Shown here piece after piece: positions 1-7,242 of a DNA stretch of 15,789 nt (position 1 is the first letter of the stretch; every line of letters begins with the position of its first letter). The stretch lies in the NCBI GenBank assembly GCA_900553145.1, contig USCL01000062.1:1-15789 (forward strand), read 5' to 3'. Under the pieces are notes generated by a model. The model did no database searches. It had not been told where the DNA came from and saw nothing but the letters and a program-made list of their open reading frames with translations. This stretch comes from an uncultured Desulfovibrio sp. (GTDB lineage Bacteria; Desulfobacterota; Desulfovibrionia; Desulfovibrionales; Desulfovibrionaceae). Both the position numbers and the translations under genes were made by a program.

Positions 1-501
1 GTTTTCGCCGAGGATTTCCCCCTCTTCGGCGGTGCCGTCGCTGGTGGGCATGGTCATGGGCACGCCGGTGGCCGTGCTGATCACGGTGGCCACGGAACGC
101 ATCCCGCCGAACGCCTTCAACGCCTCGATGATGGTGCCGGAGACTTCCGTGGGCACTGTGTAGCCGCCCTGCGCATCCGTCCCGGTGCTCATGGCATTGC
201 GGACGACTGCCCAATCCTCAGGCGTCAGGGCCTGCGGGCCGTTCCGCATCCACTTGTCATAGAGGGCATGCGGCGTGTTTTCCCGTTCGCCGCAGGGTTC
301 CCTCGTCAGGCGGTCGGCTTCCATCGCCAGCGCCTTTTCATGACGGGCAATGGCATCATCAAGGGCGGAAATCTCGACTTCCAGCGTATCGAGCTGCTTG
401 CCTGCCTCTTCCGGGATAGCCCCGGTATGGCTGTCCAGAATGTTCCGGTACTCACGGGCCTTGGCCGTGCGCTTCTCGCGCAGTTCCTGAATGCTGCTCA
501 T
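1..501 (-). CDS. HK97-fold major capsid protein, N-terminal part (runs off the left edge)
   Basis: This is the first 167 codons of a phage major capsid protein, the shell subunit of HK97-like heads. Read from the ATG at 501, the first ~65 residues are charged and helical (start MSSIQELREKRTAKAREY), as expected for the delta/scaffolding region that the prohead protease removes. The capsid-domain entry follows around residues 105-125 (MSTGTDAQGGYTVPTEVSG), the stretch where the mature protein normally begins. It then continues with VISTATGVPMTMPTSDG, typical of this family, and is still open at base 1. An AGGAG ribosome site lies 7-8 bases before the ATG, close to the end of the protease gene at 513. 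Its place directly after portal and protease is the standard HK97 head order. The C-terminal part is not in the window. Confidence 0.93.
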   Translation of the reverse strand, partial: MSSIQELREKRTAKAREYRNILDSHTGAIPEEAGKQLDTLEVEISALDDAIARHEKALAMEADRLTREPCGERENTPHALYDKWMRNGPQALTPEDWAVVRNAMSTGTDAQGGYTVPTEVSGTIIEALKAFGGMRSVATVISTATGVPMTMPTSDGTAEEGEILGEN

Positions 502-512
502 GCAAAAATCTC

Positions 513-1235
513 CTAGTGCCGGGTCACGGCAAACAGGCGGGCGGTACGCTCGTACCGTTCGCGGTTCTGGGGGTTGATGGAAGCCGCCGCAGCCGGAACA
601 ACCGGAGCGTTGGCGTAGACGGAAAGGTTCCAGTTGGCCTGTGCCTTCGGAGCGGCTTCGGCCACGCGGTCGGCAAAACCGCGCTCAACGGACTCTCCGG
701 CGGAAAACCACGTTTCGGCCTTCATCCATCCGGCGATTGCTTCCGGCGTACACCCGCTTTTCTTGGCGTAGGTGTCCACCAGCGAGGCGTCGAGCTTTTC
801 CAGCATCTCCGCCGTGTGCAGGAGATCGTCGGCGTTGCCCGCCGTGAACGTCCATGCCTTGTGGATCATGAAGAACCCGCCGGGCGCGATCTCCACCTCG
901 TCACAGGCCACGGCCACGAAGGAAGCCGCGCTTGCCGCGTACCCGTCCACATGAGCGACAATCCGCGCCGGATGGTTCCGTATGGCCGCTTCAATGGCCC
1001 GCGCCGCGAACACCTCGCCGCCCGGGGAATTGATCCGCAGGTGGATGGTCGGCGCGGCGGTTGCGTTCAGCTCCTTCACAAAGGCTTCCGCCGCCACGCC
1101 ACCCCAGTAATCGTCGGAAACGATCACGTCATAAAGGTACAGCGTGGCTTCCCCGGACTCTTCAGCCTTAGCTTTTGGGGGGCTGGCCGTCCTGTTCCGG
1201 GCGTTGTCGCGTAGGAGTTTCAACAGTCTGTCCAT
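513..1235 (-). CDS. ClpP-like prohead (head maturation) protease
   Basis: Serine protease of the ClpP fold that matures the phage prohead by cutting the capsid N-terminus. Numbered from the upstream ATG at 1241, the family marks are HLRINSPGGEV (67-77), the nucleophile motif GYAASAAS (Ser104), and FFMIHKAW with the catalytic His127. Asp151 or Asp156 in LDASLVDTYAKK is a likely third member of the triad. The C-terminal ~40 residues are low-complexity and Ala/Pro-rich. Two ATGs are possible, at 1241 and 1235. The second is preferred because the AAGGA site is well spaced only for it. The start overlaps the end of the portal gene by about 70 bases, so translation is probably coupled. Position between portal and capsid supports the call. 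Confidence 0.93.
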   Translation of the reverse strand: MDRLLKLLRDNARNRTASPPKAKAEESGEATLYLYDVIVSDDYWGGVAAEAFVKELNATAAPTIHLRINSPGGEVFAARAIEAAIRNHPARIVAHVDGYAASAASFVAVACDEVEIAPGGFFMIHKAWTFTAGNADDLLHTAEMLEKLDASLVDTYAKKSGCTPEAIAGWMKAETWFSAGESVERGFADRVAEAAPKAQANWNLSVYANAPVVPAAAASINPQNRERYERTARLFAVTRH

Positions 1236-2484
1236 TTTCATCCTTTTTCACCGGGTGTTGCAGTTCGTCGCCGCCATCGATGGGCGGCAGGCCCTCGGCG
1301 GCCCGGATCTCGTTTGTGGTCATAAAGCCCGGTTCCTGCATGGAGCCGCGGGCGATACGATAGAACTCGCCCCGCGTCTTGGTGTCGCCACGGGTCAGCT
1401 CGGATTCGTCGAACTCGGCAAAGAAACCGTCCCGGAACAGCTTGGCCTCAAGCTCCTGTTCAATGGCGGTCAGGTGATCGTTCAGGGTGAAGGTCGTGAA
1501 CCAGCGGGCCATTTGCTCGACGCCGCTCCCCCACGATGAGGTCTTTTCCGTCTCCCCGATCATGACCGGGGGAACGCCGAAGAAACGGCAAATGTCGATG
1601 ACAGAGAACTGCCGGGATTCGATAAGCTGCGCGTCTTCCGCGGACATGCTCAACGTCTTGGCCTCGCCGCCTTCGGTGAGAAGCAATGGGCGGTGGTGGT
1701 TGGCCGTGCCCGTATACCGGGCGTCGAAAAACTCCCGCAGATCGTCGGCTACTTTGGGATCGAGCTTGCCCGGATAGGTCAGGGCGATTTTCGACAGCAT
1801 CCCGTTGCTGAAAAACCGGGCGCTGGACTCTTCCGCCGCCAGCCCGAGGCCGATCCCCTGCCCCGCCGCCGAAATGGTGGACAGGCCCCTCTTGCCGTCC
1901 CAACCGACATTGGGGACGTGCAGCATGTCGTCCTGATCGTAGAGCCGCGCCTGCCCGTCCTCGAACGTCACCCGGTAGAACAGCCTGTTCCGCTCCACGC
2001 CGAGCCGCTGATCAAGCCCGAGTTCCCATGCCCAATAGACAACCACGTTGCGCGGGTTCAGGGGATACAGCCCCACGGGTTCGCCGGAACGCTCCCGGAT
2101 GATGTGGGCGTAGCCGTTCCCCTGAAGCACCTTGTGGGCGACAAAGGTTTTCCAGAACGTGGTGGACGTCATGAATCGGTTGGGCCGCAGGCGCAGCACG
2201 TCCGCCAGCGGGTGCCCGTGGGCAAGCTGGCGCTGTTCCGTGCCTTCCCGCAGGTAGACCTTCACCGGGGCCGAAGCCACCGCGCCGCCGAGCAGTCGGA
2301 CGCAGGCGAACACCGCCGAGAAGCGCATGGCGGACTCTGGCGTCACAACCTGCCCGGAGGCTACGGGCGCGCCCATGCCGAACAATTCGGAGAAGTCGGA
2401 AAAAGAGGCCCCGCCGGATACGCTGGCATTCTGAGGCCGCCCGGTGCGGCGCGCGGTAAGGGGATTCCTTCTCATGCCCGCCAT
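1168..2484 (-). CDS. HK97-family portal protein
   Basis: Portal subunit: a ring at one head vertex through which the terminase pumps DNA and to which the neck attaches. The predicted 438-residue protein carries family features in order: ESAMRFSAVFACVRLLGGAVASAPV near the N-terminus, HPLADVLRLRPN, TFWKTFVAHKVLQGNGYAHI, YPLNPRNV, and the central stretch VPNVGWDGKRGLSTI. The region FGVPPVMIGETEKTSSWGSG is also very typical. The C-terminal ~40 residues are Gly/Pro/Gln-rich. The start is placed at the ATG that shares its A with the terminase stop (TAATG at 2484-2486), implying translational coupling. An in-frame start 15 bases upstream is possible but lies inside the terminase gene. Confidence 0.95.
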   Translation of the reverse strand: MAGMRRNPLTARRTGRPQNASVSGGASFSDFSELFGMGAPVASGQVVTPESAMRFSAVFACVRLLGGAVASAPVKVYLREGTEQRQLAHGHPLADVLRLRPNRFMTSTTFWKTFVAHKVLQGNGYAHIIRERSGEPVGLYPLNPRNVVVYWAWELGLDQRLGVERNRLFYRVTFEDGQARLYDQDDMLHVPNVGWDGKRGLSTISAAGQGIGLGLAAEESSARFFSNGMLSKIALTYPGKLDPKVADDLREFFDARYTGTANHHRPLLLTEGGEAKTLSMSAEDAQLIESRQFSVIDICRFFGVPPVMIGETEKTSSWGSGVEQMARWFTTFTLNDHLTAIEQELEAKLFRDGFFAEFDESELTRGDTKTRGEFYRIARGSMQEPGFMTTNEIRAAEGLPPIDGGDELQHPVKKDENGQTVETPTRQRPEQDGQPPKS

Positions 2485-4193
2485 TACAGGTTCCCCCACA
2501 GGTCAACGAAGCCTTGCGTGATGACGGCGCCGGAACCTTCTTCCGGCACGGCCTGCGCCCGCCCAAGCGCCATGATCGCGGCCACCGCGCCGTCGATCTT
2601 GTATTCGTAACGGTCTTTCCGGGGATAGATGTTGTCCTTGGCGTCCGTGAAACAGACCGTGTTCGACATGCACCACGTCAGAACGGGATTGCCGTCATGA
2701 CGGATTTTCCCGGCATCCACCAATGCGATCAGCGTCTTGAAGGGATCGGAGAAGTTCTTCACCGTGGCCCCGAACTCCACCATCGTCAGGCCGGAATCCG
2801 CCAGATGCGTCACAAGCTGCGCCGCCTGATACGGGTCATAGGGGCACTCCCGCACCTCAAAACGCTTGGCCTGCTCAAGGATATGTTCCTCAATGGCGTC
2901 GTAATCGACCATCCCGCCGGGCGTGAGCGTGATCCAGCCTTCGGAAGCCCACCCCCGGTAGATGTCAGCATTCTGGATGGATTCAAGCGCGTCTTCGGGA
3001 AGGAAAAAGTCGGCAAACAGCGCATACGTCCCGCCGTCTTCCGGGAAGAGGTACACAACGGCGTTCAAATCGCCCTTGCTGGCGAGGTCAAGGCCCATGA
3101 AACAGGGTTTCCCGGCGAAGCGTCCCCGCGACAGGCCGGGCTCGGCGCACTTCTCCCAGTTCGTCATGTTGAAGGCGGCGGCCTTGGCGTTGCACCACAC
3201 GTTCAGGTGCTTGGTCTTGAACGTGTTCTGCTTGGACGGGTTCTGGATGGCCTTCAGCTGCTGCGCCAGCAGGTAGTCTTCCATGACGGAAACACCGAAA
3301 TTCGGATTCGCCTTCCGCAGCGCCTCGGGGCTTTTCCAGTCGTCCTCGGCGTCGATGGTGTAGACGACGGCAAACAGTTCCTCATCCTGAAGCGTGCGAT
3401 CAAGAACCTTCCCGGCGCGGAGCCGCATGTCATAGCAGGGGCCGCCAAGGTTGAAGCCCGCCGTGGTGATGACGATGATCAAAGGCTGGCGGCGTGCGCC
3501 CATGCCGGTGATCATGGTGTCGTACAGGCGCGGGCTGTCGTGCTCGTGGTATTCGTCAACGATGGCGCAGTGCGGCGACGCGCCGTCGCCGGGATTCCCA
3601 ATCAACGGAGCAAACTTAGAGGCAGATCCAATGATATTTATGTTCTTTGCGAGTACTTCCACGCCGTAATGCTCCGTGAAGTTCTCGGCACGCTCAGCCA
3701 TGATCCGCGCGGGGCCGAACACCTCCCACGCCTGTTTTTCCGTAGTGGCGCCGGAGTACACTTCCGCCCCCGCTTCTCCATCCTCCACGAACATATAGAG
3801 GCCGACCGGAGCCACAAAGCAGGACTTCCCGTTCTTGCGCGGCACTTCAATATAGGCTTCCCGGAATCTCCGCAGCCCGTCCTTGGCGCGCTTCCAGCCG
3901 AACAGCGTTGAAAGGATGAACTTCTGCCACGGCTCAAGTTTCAGGGTCATACGCTTGCGCGCCCATTCCCCTTTGACGTGGGGCATCATCTCCTCAAACT
4001 TGATCACCCGCTCGGCGGCGGCGCGGTCAAAGAAATACGGAGCGCCGTCAACGCCGTTCCACCGCTCCAGATCGTCAAGCTGGCGCTTGCAGGCGAGGAT
4101 CACCCACTGGCACGCCAAAATCCGCTCGGCGACAACATCGCGGGCGTACCGAAGCGCGGCTTCAACGTGGGGATATGTCGGTTCCTTTGCCAT
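2484..4193 (-). CDS. terL: Phage terminase large subunit (packaging ATPase/nuclease)
   Basis: The 569-residue motor protein that cuts concatemeric phage DNA and drives it into the prohead. The N-terminal ATPase has a Walker A-like motif PRKNGKS (residues 118-124), Walker B with catalytic acidic residue CAIVDEYHEH (Asp213, Glu214) and a coupling motif ITTAGF (242-247). The C-terminal RNase H-like nuclease shows MGLDLASKGDLNAVV (Asp369), YDPYQAA (Asp453) and KIDGAVAAIMALGRA (Asp534), the three acidic positions expected for metal binding. Length and motifs fit the Terminase_1 / HK97-like group. The gene starts 8 bases after the small-subunit stop, with an AGGA site overlapping that stop, and ends in a TAATG overlap with portal. 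Confidence 0.96.
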   Translation of the reverse strand: MAKEPTYPHVEAALRYARDVVAERILACQWVILACKRQLDDLERWNGVDGAPYFFDRAAAERVIKFEEMMPHVKGEWARKRMTLKLEPWQKFILSTLFGWKRAKDGLRRFREAYIEVPRKNGKSCFVAPVGLYMFVEDGEAGAEVYSGATTEKQAWEVFGPARIMAERAENFTEHYGVEVLAKNINIIGSASKFAPLIGNPGDGASPHCAIVDEYHEHDSPRLYDTMITGMGARRQPLIIVITTAGFNLGGPCYDMRLRAGKVLDRTLQDEELFAVVYTIDAEDDWKSPEALRKANPNFGVSVMEDYLLAQQLKAIQNPSKQNTFKTKHLNVWCNAKAAAFNMTNWEKCAEPGLSRGRFAGKPCFMGLDLASKGDLNAVVYLFPEDGGTYALFADFFLPEDALESIQNADIYRGWASEGWITLTPGGMVDYDAIEEHILEQAKRFEVRECPYDPYQAAQLVTHLADSGLTMVEFGATVKNFSDPFKTLIALVDAGKIRHDGNPVLTWCMSNTVCFTDAKDNIYPRKDRYEYKIDGAVAAIMALGRAQAVPEEGSGAVITQGFVDLWGNL

Positions 4194-4201
4194 GGTGTTT
4201 C

Positions 4202-4663
4202 CTACAGGGCCGCGAAGCCCTTTTTCTCGCCCGTCTTTTTCTTTGCGCTGACACGGGTGCGGCTGCTCGGGGACATGCCGAACTCGGTCAAATACTTGTG
4301 CATCAGTTCCAGCGACTTGTTGGCGATACCCACCAGAGGGTTCTGGATGACATTGCCGTTTGAGGTCGTTTCCGTGAGCTTCATGGTGCCGTCGATGTTG
4401 CGGAGCTGCTCTTCCGCCTCAACCCACCGTCCATAGGCTTGGCAGTAGGCCGCCAGTGCCGCCCGGTCGATGGTGGACAGGATGCCGAGTTCATACAGTT
4501 CGAGCGCCAGCCGATCCCATTCCTCCCGCGCTTCCGGCGACAGGTGCGGCGGCGCGGCGGGGATTTCCGGGTCCGGGGTTGGCTCATCCGGGTTTATCCG
4601 GCATTTCTGCAGCGTCCCGCGAACCATTTTCAAATGCGTCGGCAACGGCTTACGTCCCGCCAT
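4202..4663 (-). CDS. terS: Phage terminase small subunit, P27 family
   Basis: The DNA-recognition partner of the large terminase. The 153-residue protein opens with MAGRKPLPTHLKMVRGT, the hallmark N-terminus of P27/HK97-like small terminases. It has the family middle PPHLSPEAREEWDRLALEL, then ELGILSTIDRAALAAYCQAYGRW and a late GMSPSSRTRVS segment before a basic tail (KKKTGEKKG). It lies immediately upstream of the large subunit. The sequence just before it is G-rich on the coding strand and includes a candidate ribosome site. The neighbouring HNH gene upstream is the usual companion of this terminase type. Confidence 0.95.
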   Translation of the reverse strand: MAGRKPLPTHLKMVRGTLQKCRINPDEPTPDPEIPAAPPHLSPEAREEWDRLALELYELGILSTIDRAALAAYCQAYGRWVEAEEQLRNIDGTMKLTETTSNGNVIQNPLVGIANKSLELMHKYLTEFGMSPSSRTRVSAKKKTGEKKGFAAL

Positions 4664-4758
4664 ATCCCGGTTGACCCCCTCCCCCCATTTTGCACAAACA
4701 AAAATCCACCTGCCCTATGCGGTCTTCCGGTGGTAGCACCAAACATTTGATCCCCCCC
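4664..4758 (-). other. Gap between HNH and terS genes: candidate cos region
   Basis: These 95 bases carry no gene. They lie between the HNH endonuclease gene and terS, the position where cos lies in HK97-type genomes that use an HNH protein with their terminase. The sequence holds runs of C on the plus strand near 4675-4686 and 4752-4758, and a short inverted repeat (GGTG, 4 bases, CACC) near 4730-4740. No cos nick site can be proved from sequence alone. The G-rich run also contributes the terS ribosome-binding region. Confidence 0.35.
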
Positions 4759-5145
4759 TCATCGTGTCACCGCACGCCCGCCGTTCTCCCGGACGGTCTT
4801 CCGGCTGTGGCAGGCATGGCAGAGGGGTTGCAGGTTGCTCCGGTCGTCCGTCCCGCCGTCAGCTCTGGCCACAATGTGGTCAACATCCGTCGCCGGCACG
4901 ATGCGCCCGGCCTTGCGGCACTCCCGGCATAACGGCTCCTCCATGAGCACCTGCGCCCGGAGCTTCCGCCACCGAGCCCCGTACCCGCGCCGGTATGCGC
5001 TCTCCCGCTGGCTGTCCTGCTCGGCCTTCCACTTCCTCGCCCGCGCTTCCGCCGCGTCCTTGTGCTTCGGGCAGTAGCCGGACGGATCACGGGTAAGTTC
5101 ATGGCATCCGGCATGGCGGCACACCTTGAGCGGTCTAGGGGGCAT
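4759..5145 (-). CDS. HNH endonuclease (packaging-associated)
   Basis: The 128-residue protein has a clear HNH nuclease fold. Zinc-binding cysteine pairs are CREC (Cys73, Cys76) and CHAC (Cys109, Cys112). The metal/catalytic core is ATDVDHIVARADGG (His90) followed by NLQPLCHACHSRKT (Asn104, His113). An additional Cys/His cluster near the N-terminus (Cys9, Cys14, Cys25, His28) looks like a small zinc knuckle. In HK97-like phages an HNH protein next to terS is needed with terminase for specific cos cleavage, so that role is inferred here. The start at 5145 lies inside the end of the holin gene (11-base overlap). A longer in-frame extension to 5259 only shadows the holin and is rejected. Confidence 0.9.
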   Translation of the reverse strand: MPPRPLKVCRHAGCHELTRDPSGYCPKHKDAAEARARKWKAEQDSQRESAYRRGYGARWRKLRAQVLMEEPLCRECRKAGRIVPATDVDHIVARADGGTDDRSNLQPLCHACHSRKTVRENGGRAVTR

Positions 5146-5638
5146 CGTCGTCCCCGCCCACGGCCTCATCCACCCGCCGCTCCACCTTCCGCTTGCTGCG
5201 GAGGAGCACCCGCCGCAACAGGTCCGGCACGGGGATGCCGAGCCGCTGCATGTGGGCAATGACGGATACGGCGTCCGTAATGATTAGGTAGACGATAAAC
5301 AGGTTCAGGAAGGGCATGTAAACGCCGCCAAAGGAGCGCGACAGACTGGCGTTGACCATATCAACGATCCCGATGTAGGCCATGTAGTACAAGAACTTGA
5401 GAGCCCCGTGCCACAGCATCCGACACCTGAAATGACGACGCCGCGCCGCATCCGCGACCCCAAAGGCAAAGTCGGCTACCATCATGACCGCCAGCATCCA
5501 CAGCAGATAGACGTCACCGCCGAACAGCGAGACGACGCCAGCGACGCACGAACCGACAAGAGCCTTGTCCGGCCACAAGGCCAGCAGGCTTTGCGTGTAG
5601 TAGGCAAGCCCCTCCATCGGGGCGGGCGGCTGCATCAT
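5135..5638 (-). CDS. Phage holin-like membrane protein
   Basis: A 167-residue protein with three or four hydrophobic segments: about 26-41 and 43-63 (CVAGVVSLFG, YLLWMLAVMMVADFAFG), 80-96 (KFLYYMAYIGIVDMV) and 107-128 (YMPFLNLFIVYLIITDAV). The pattern of hydrophobic helix, Asp, FGV, then basic residues (ADFAFGVADAARRR) resembles the phage_holin_4 / toxin-secretion holin family. The C-terminus is highly charged, as in many holins. It would form the lesion that triggers lysis in the inner membrane. Lysis-gene neighbours on the upstream side support this. The ATG at 5638 overlaps the Rz1 stop (TAATG) and is preceded by AAGGA. A start 48 bases further upstream is less likely. Confidence 0.8.
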   Translation of the reverse strand: MMQPPAPMEGLAYYTQSLLALWPDKALVGSCVAGVVSLFGGDVYLLWMLAVMMVADFAFGVADAARRRHFRCRMLWHGALKFLYYMAYIGIVDMVNASLSRSFGGVYMPFLNLFIVYLIITDAVSVIAHMQRLGIPVPDLLRRVLLRSKRKVERRVDEAVGGDDDAP

Positions 5639-5898
5639 TATTCCTTCCCGGTTGCGGCCCGTATCGCCGCCTTGTCCGCATTGCACGCGCCGAGCGCGGC
5701 TTGCCAGTCAAACACATGCCCCACAAGGTCGAGGTTCGTATCCCCGGCCAGCCCAGGCGCGGGCGTCGGCTCGGTCAGATACACGGGTACTTCCTCCCGT
5801 ATGACCAACGGAACCGCCGCCACTTCCCGCCTACCGGAACAGCCCGAGAACAGCGGGAGGGAGAGGAGTAGAACCCCAATCGCCAGCCTCTTTGTCAT
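5638..5898 (-). CDS. Rz1-like outer-membrane spanin lipoprotein
   Basis: An 86-residue lipoprotein with an N-terminal signal (MTKRLAIGVLLLSLPLFSGC) ending in a lipobox with Cys20. The mature part is short and rich in Pro and Ala (LTEPTPAPG), and ends with the FDWQAALGACNADKAAI pattern of Rz1 proteins. It should sit in the outer membrane and pair with the inner-membrane spanin to fuse the two membranes at lysis. Its first 68 bases overlap the end of the i-spanin gene in another frame, the classical Rz/Rz1 arrangement. No strong ribosome site is visible, so coupled translation is likely. Confidence 0.85.
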   Translation of the reverse strand: MTKRLAIGVLLLSLPLFSGCSGRREVAAVPLVIREEVPVYLTEPTPAPGLAGDTNLDLVGHVFDWQAALGACNADKAAIRAATGKE

Positions 5899-6190
5899 TC
5901 CGCATTGCCTCCCGCAGCTTGCGCCGCTGTTCGTCCCTGTCCCGCGTGAGCGCCTTGATCGTGGCGTCCCGTTCCGCCGCCGCAGCTTCCGCCGTGGCCT
6001 TCGCCGCCGCCAGTTCCCTGACCGCGGCCTCTCCCGACTGCGCGGCGGCTTTCCATGTAGCGGCGTCCTGCCGGGCTTCCTGTGCTTCCGTCAGGGCCGT
6101 GTCGCGTTCCATTCGTAATGTGAGGACGTACACACCAAGCCCAATAACGAAGAGGCACAGCGCACCAGCCAACACCGCCAGCCGGTTCAT
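5831..6190 (-). CDS. Rz-like inner-membrane spanin (i-spanin)
   Basis: A 119-residue protein with one N-terminal membrane anchor (residues ~4-24, LAVLAGALCLFVIGLGVYVLTL). A long periplasmic helix rich in Ala, Glu, Arg and Lys follows to about residue 100, strongly coiled-coil in character. That is the i-spanin plan: cytoplasmic N-terminus, single membrane span, periplasmic coiled coil that binds the lipoprotein partner. The start at 6190 overlaps the endolysin stop by four bases (ATGA). An upstream in-frame start at 6238 lies wholly within the endolysin gene. Its 3' end contains the start of the Rz1-like gene. Confidence 0.85.
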   Translation of the reverse strand: MNRLAVLAGALCLFVIGLGVYVLTLRMERDTALTEAQEARQDAATWKAAAQSGEAAVRELAAAKATAEAAAAERDATIKALTRDRDEQRRKLREAMRNDKEAGDWGSTPLPPAVLGLFR

Positions 6191-6762
6191 TCCGTAATCC
6201 CCCACCGCGCCGCCAGCCGTTCGACCAGCTCCCGGCAATCAGAGGTACGGTTGAGCCAGCCGCGCAGGAACGCCGCGGACTTCGGCTTCTTCGCCACGAG
6301 TCCGCGGTACCACCGCTCACGCTCCAAGAGCATGAGGGACGCCAGTTCCCGCTGGTTGCAGGATGCCGCAGCCGCCAGCGTGTTCCGCCCGACGATGCCG
6401 TCCACCTCCACACGCAGGAGCCATTGCAGCATCCTCGCCGCACGCGGGACACCCGCATTGACGGCGAAGTCATAGAAGCACACCGCGACCAGCGGGGGCA
6501 TTTCCCCGGCACGCGGCCTGTCCCAGAAGTGACGCTTGAAGATGTCGCGGGCCGTATCCTTGGTGACGGCCAGCACATCGTCCCGATCAATATCCCCGTC
6601 GCCGTCAATGTCCCCTTCCCAGAGCTCAAGCTCCTTCAGGAACATGAGGCTGACGCCGTACATGGTGACGCCGCCCGGATCATCCGGATGGTCAAAGTAT
6701 CCTCCCTCCCACTTGGCGACATGGGCATGGGCGGCTTCAAAGACTTCCTGTTGGTTCGGCAT
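6187..6762 (-). CDS. GH108-type endolysin (N-acetylmuramidase)
   Basis: A 191-residue peptidoglycan hydrolase that degrades the wall for host lysis. The N-terminal half has the GH108 signature VAKWEGGYFDHPDDPGGVTMYG, with Glu19 as the likely catalytic acid. Further family matches are RDIFKRHFWDRP and FYDFAVNAGVPRAARMLQ, and the C-terminal third is the short peptidoglycan-binding type with VDGIVGRNTLAAA and ERERWYRGL. Residues 51-62 (DIDGDGDIDRDD) match a calcium-binding EF-hand loop, with acidic residues at 51, 53, 55, 59 and 62. No signal peptide is seen, so export would rely on the holin. The ATG at 6762 follows a GGGAG site that lies in the 3' arm of a terminator hairpin. Longer starts at 6780 and 6828 are less likely. 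Confidence 0.9.
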   Translation of the reverse strand: MPNQQEVFEAAHAHVAKWEGGYFDHPDDPGGVTMYGVSLMFLKELELWEGDIDGDGDIDRDDVLAVTKDTARDIFKRHFWDRPRAGEMPPLVAVCFYDFAVNAGVPRAARMLQWLLRVEVDGIVGRNTLAAAASCNQRELASLMLLERERWYRGLVAKKPKSAAFLRGWLNRTSDCRELVERLAARWGITE

Positions 6763-6798
6763 AAAAAAACGCTCCCGCATTGAAAGATGGCAGGAGCG
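6763..6798 (-). terminator. Intrinsic terminator abutting the endolysin start codon
   Basis: On the minus strand CGCTCCTGC (6798-6790) pairs with GCGGGAGCG (6778-6770), nine pairs with one wobble and an 11-base loop. Seven T residues (6769-6763) follow and run directly into the endolysin ATG at 6762. The ribosome site GGGAG is in the 3' arm. The hairpin therefore could both stop transcription before the late genes and hide the ribosome site in any read-through RNA. This position suits late-gene control by antitermination. Confidence 0.75.
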
Positions 6799-6820
6799 TA
6801 GCACGGGCTTTTGTGAGGCC

Positions 6821-6860
6821 GCAGGCACAGGCAGGCACAGGCAGGGAGAGGCAGGGAAAA
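6821..6860. repeat. Four helically phased 10-bp tandem repeats in the late leader
   Basis: Four consecutive 10-base units, GCAGGCACAG twice, then GCAGGGAGAG and GCAGGGAAAA. They occupy the intergenic region between the late operon terminator and the toxin/antitoxin promoter. Spacing of exactly one helical turn would place bound protein on one face of the DNA. On the minus strand these lie between a perfect TATAAT (6896-6891) and the terminator, i.e. inside the probable late leader. Confidence 0.7.
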
Positions 6861-6883
6861 AGGGGGTTGACGACTTACCGGCA

Positions 6884-6912
6884 TTGACAAATTATAAACT
6901 ATAACTTATATT
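6884..6912 (+). promoter_or_regulatory. Promoter of the toxin/antitoxin operon with overlapping palindrome
   Basis: A consensus TTGACA (6884-6889) and TATATT (6907-6912) are separated by 17 bases. The predicted transcript start is at or within a base or two of the toxin ATG at 6919, so the toxin mRNA may be leaderless or nearly so. An inverted repeat TATAA (6893-6897) / TTATA (6906-6910) overlaps the -10, a likely site for autorepression by the antitoxin. On the opposite strand the same stretch contains TATAAT (6896-6891), a possible -10 for the late operon, but without a good -35. Confidence 0.7.
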
Positions 6913-6918
6913 CACCAC

Positions 6919-7242
6919 ATGAAATGGACAGTTGAATTCTTGAACGACATGGTGGAAGAAGAATTCCACGCCCTCCCGGTTGACCTCAAGGCCAGCATCC
7001 TCCGGATCGCAACCCTCATCCGCGAAAATGGACTCGAGAAAACCGGAATGCCTTATGTGCGGCACCTTCAGGACAAACTCTGGGAAATGCGCGGCAAGGG
7101 AAAAGACGGTATCGCCAGAAGCATCTACGTCGCCGTAGCTGGTCGCCGAGTCGTGATTGTCCGTTCTTTTGTCAAAAAAACGCAGCAAACGCCAAAAGAT
7201 GAAATAAAAATAGCCCTGAAACGGGCAAAGGAGGTTCTGTAA
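6919..7242 (+). CDS. HigB/Gp49-like toxin of a type II toxin-antitoxin system
   Basis: A 107-residue RelE-superfamily toxin of the phage Gp49-like (DUF891) group, predicted to cleave mRNA on the ribosome. The typical run is visible: PYVRHLQDKLWEMR (46-59), then ARSIYVAVAGRRVVIVRSFVKK (66-87) and the terminal helix TPKDEIKIALKRAKEVL. It is the first gene of a three-gene operon and its stop overlaps the antitoxin start (TAATG at 7240-7244). No ribosome site precedes its ATG and the promoter places the RNA start at the ATG, which would favour weak, leaderless translation. It runs opposite to the early and late phage operons on either side. Confidence 0.9.
   Translation: MKWTVEFLNDMVEEEFHALPVDLKASILRIATLIRENGLEKTGMPYVRHLQDKLWEMRGKGKDGIARSIYVAVAGRRVVIVRSFVKKTQQTPKDEIKIALKRAKEVL

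Noticed and set aside
516..1214. Plus-strand open frame opposite the prohead protease
   Set aside because: The minus-strand protease has conserved catalytic motifs; the plus-strand product has no family features or ribosome site.
2514..3911. Long plus-strand open frame opposite the large terminase
   Set aside because: A shadow of the G+C-rich terminase gene, which has full family motifs on the other strand.
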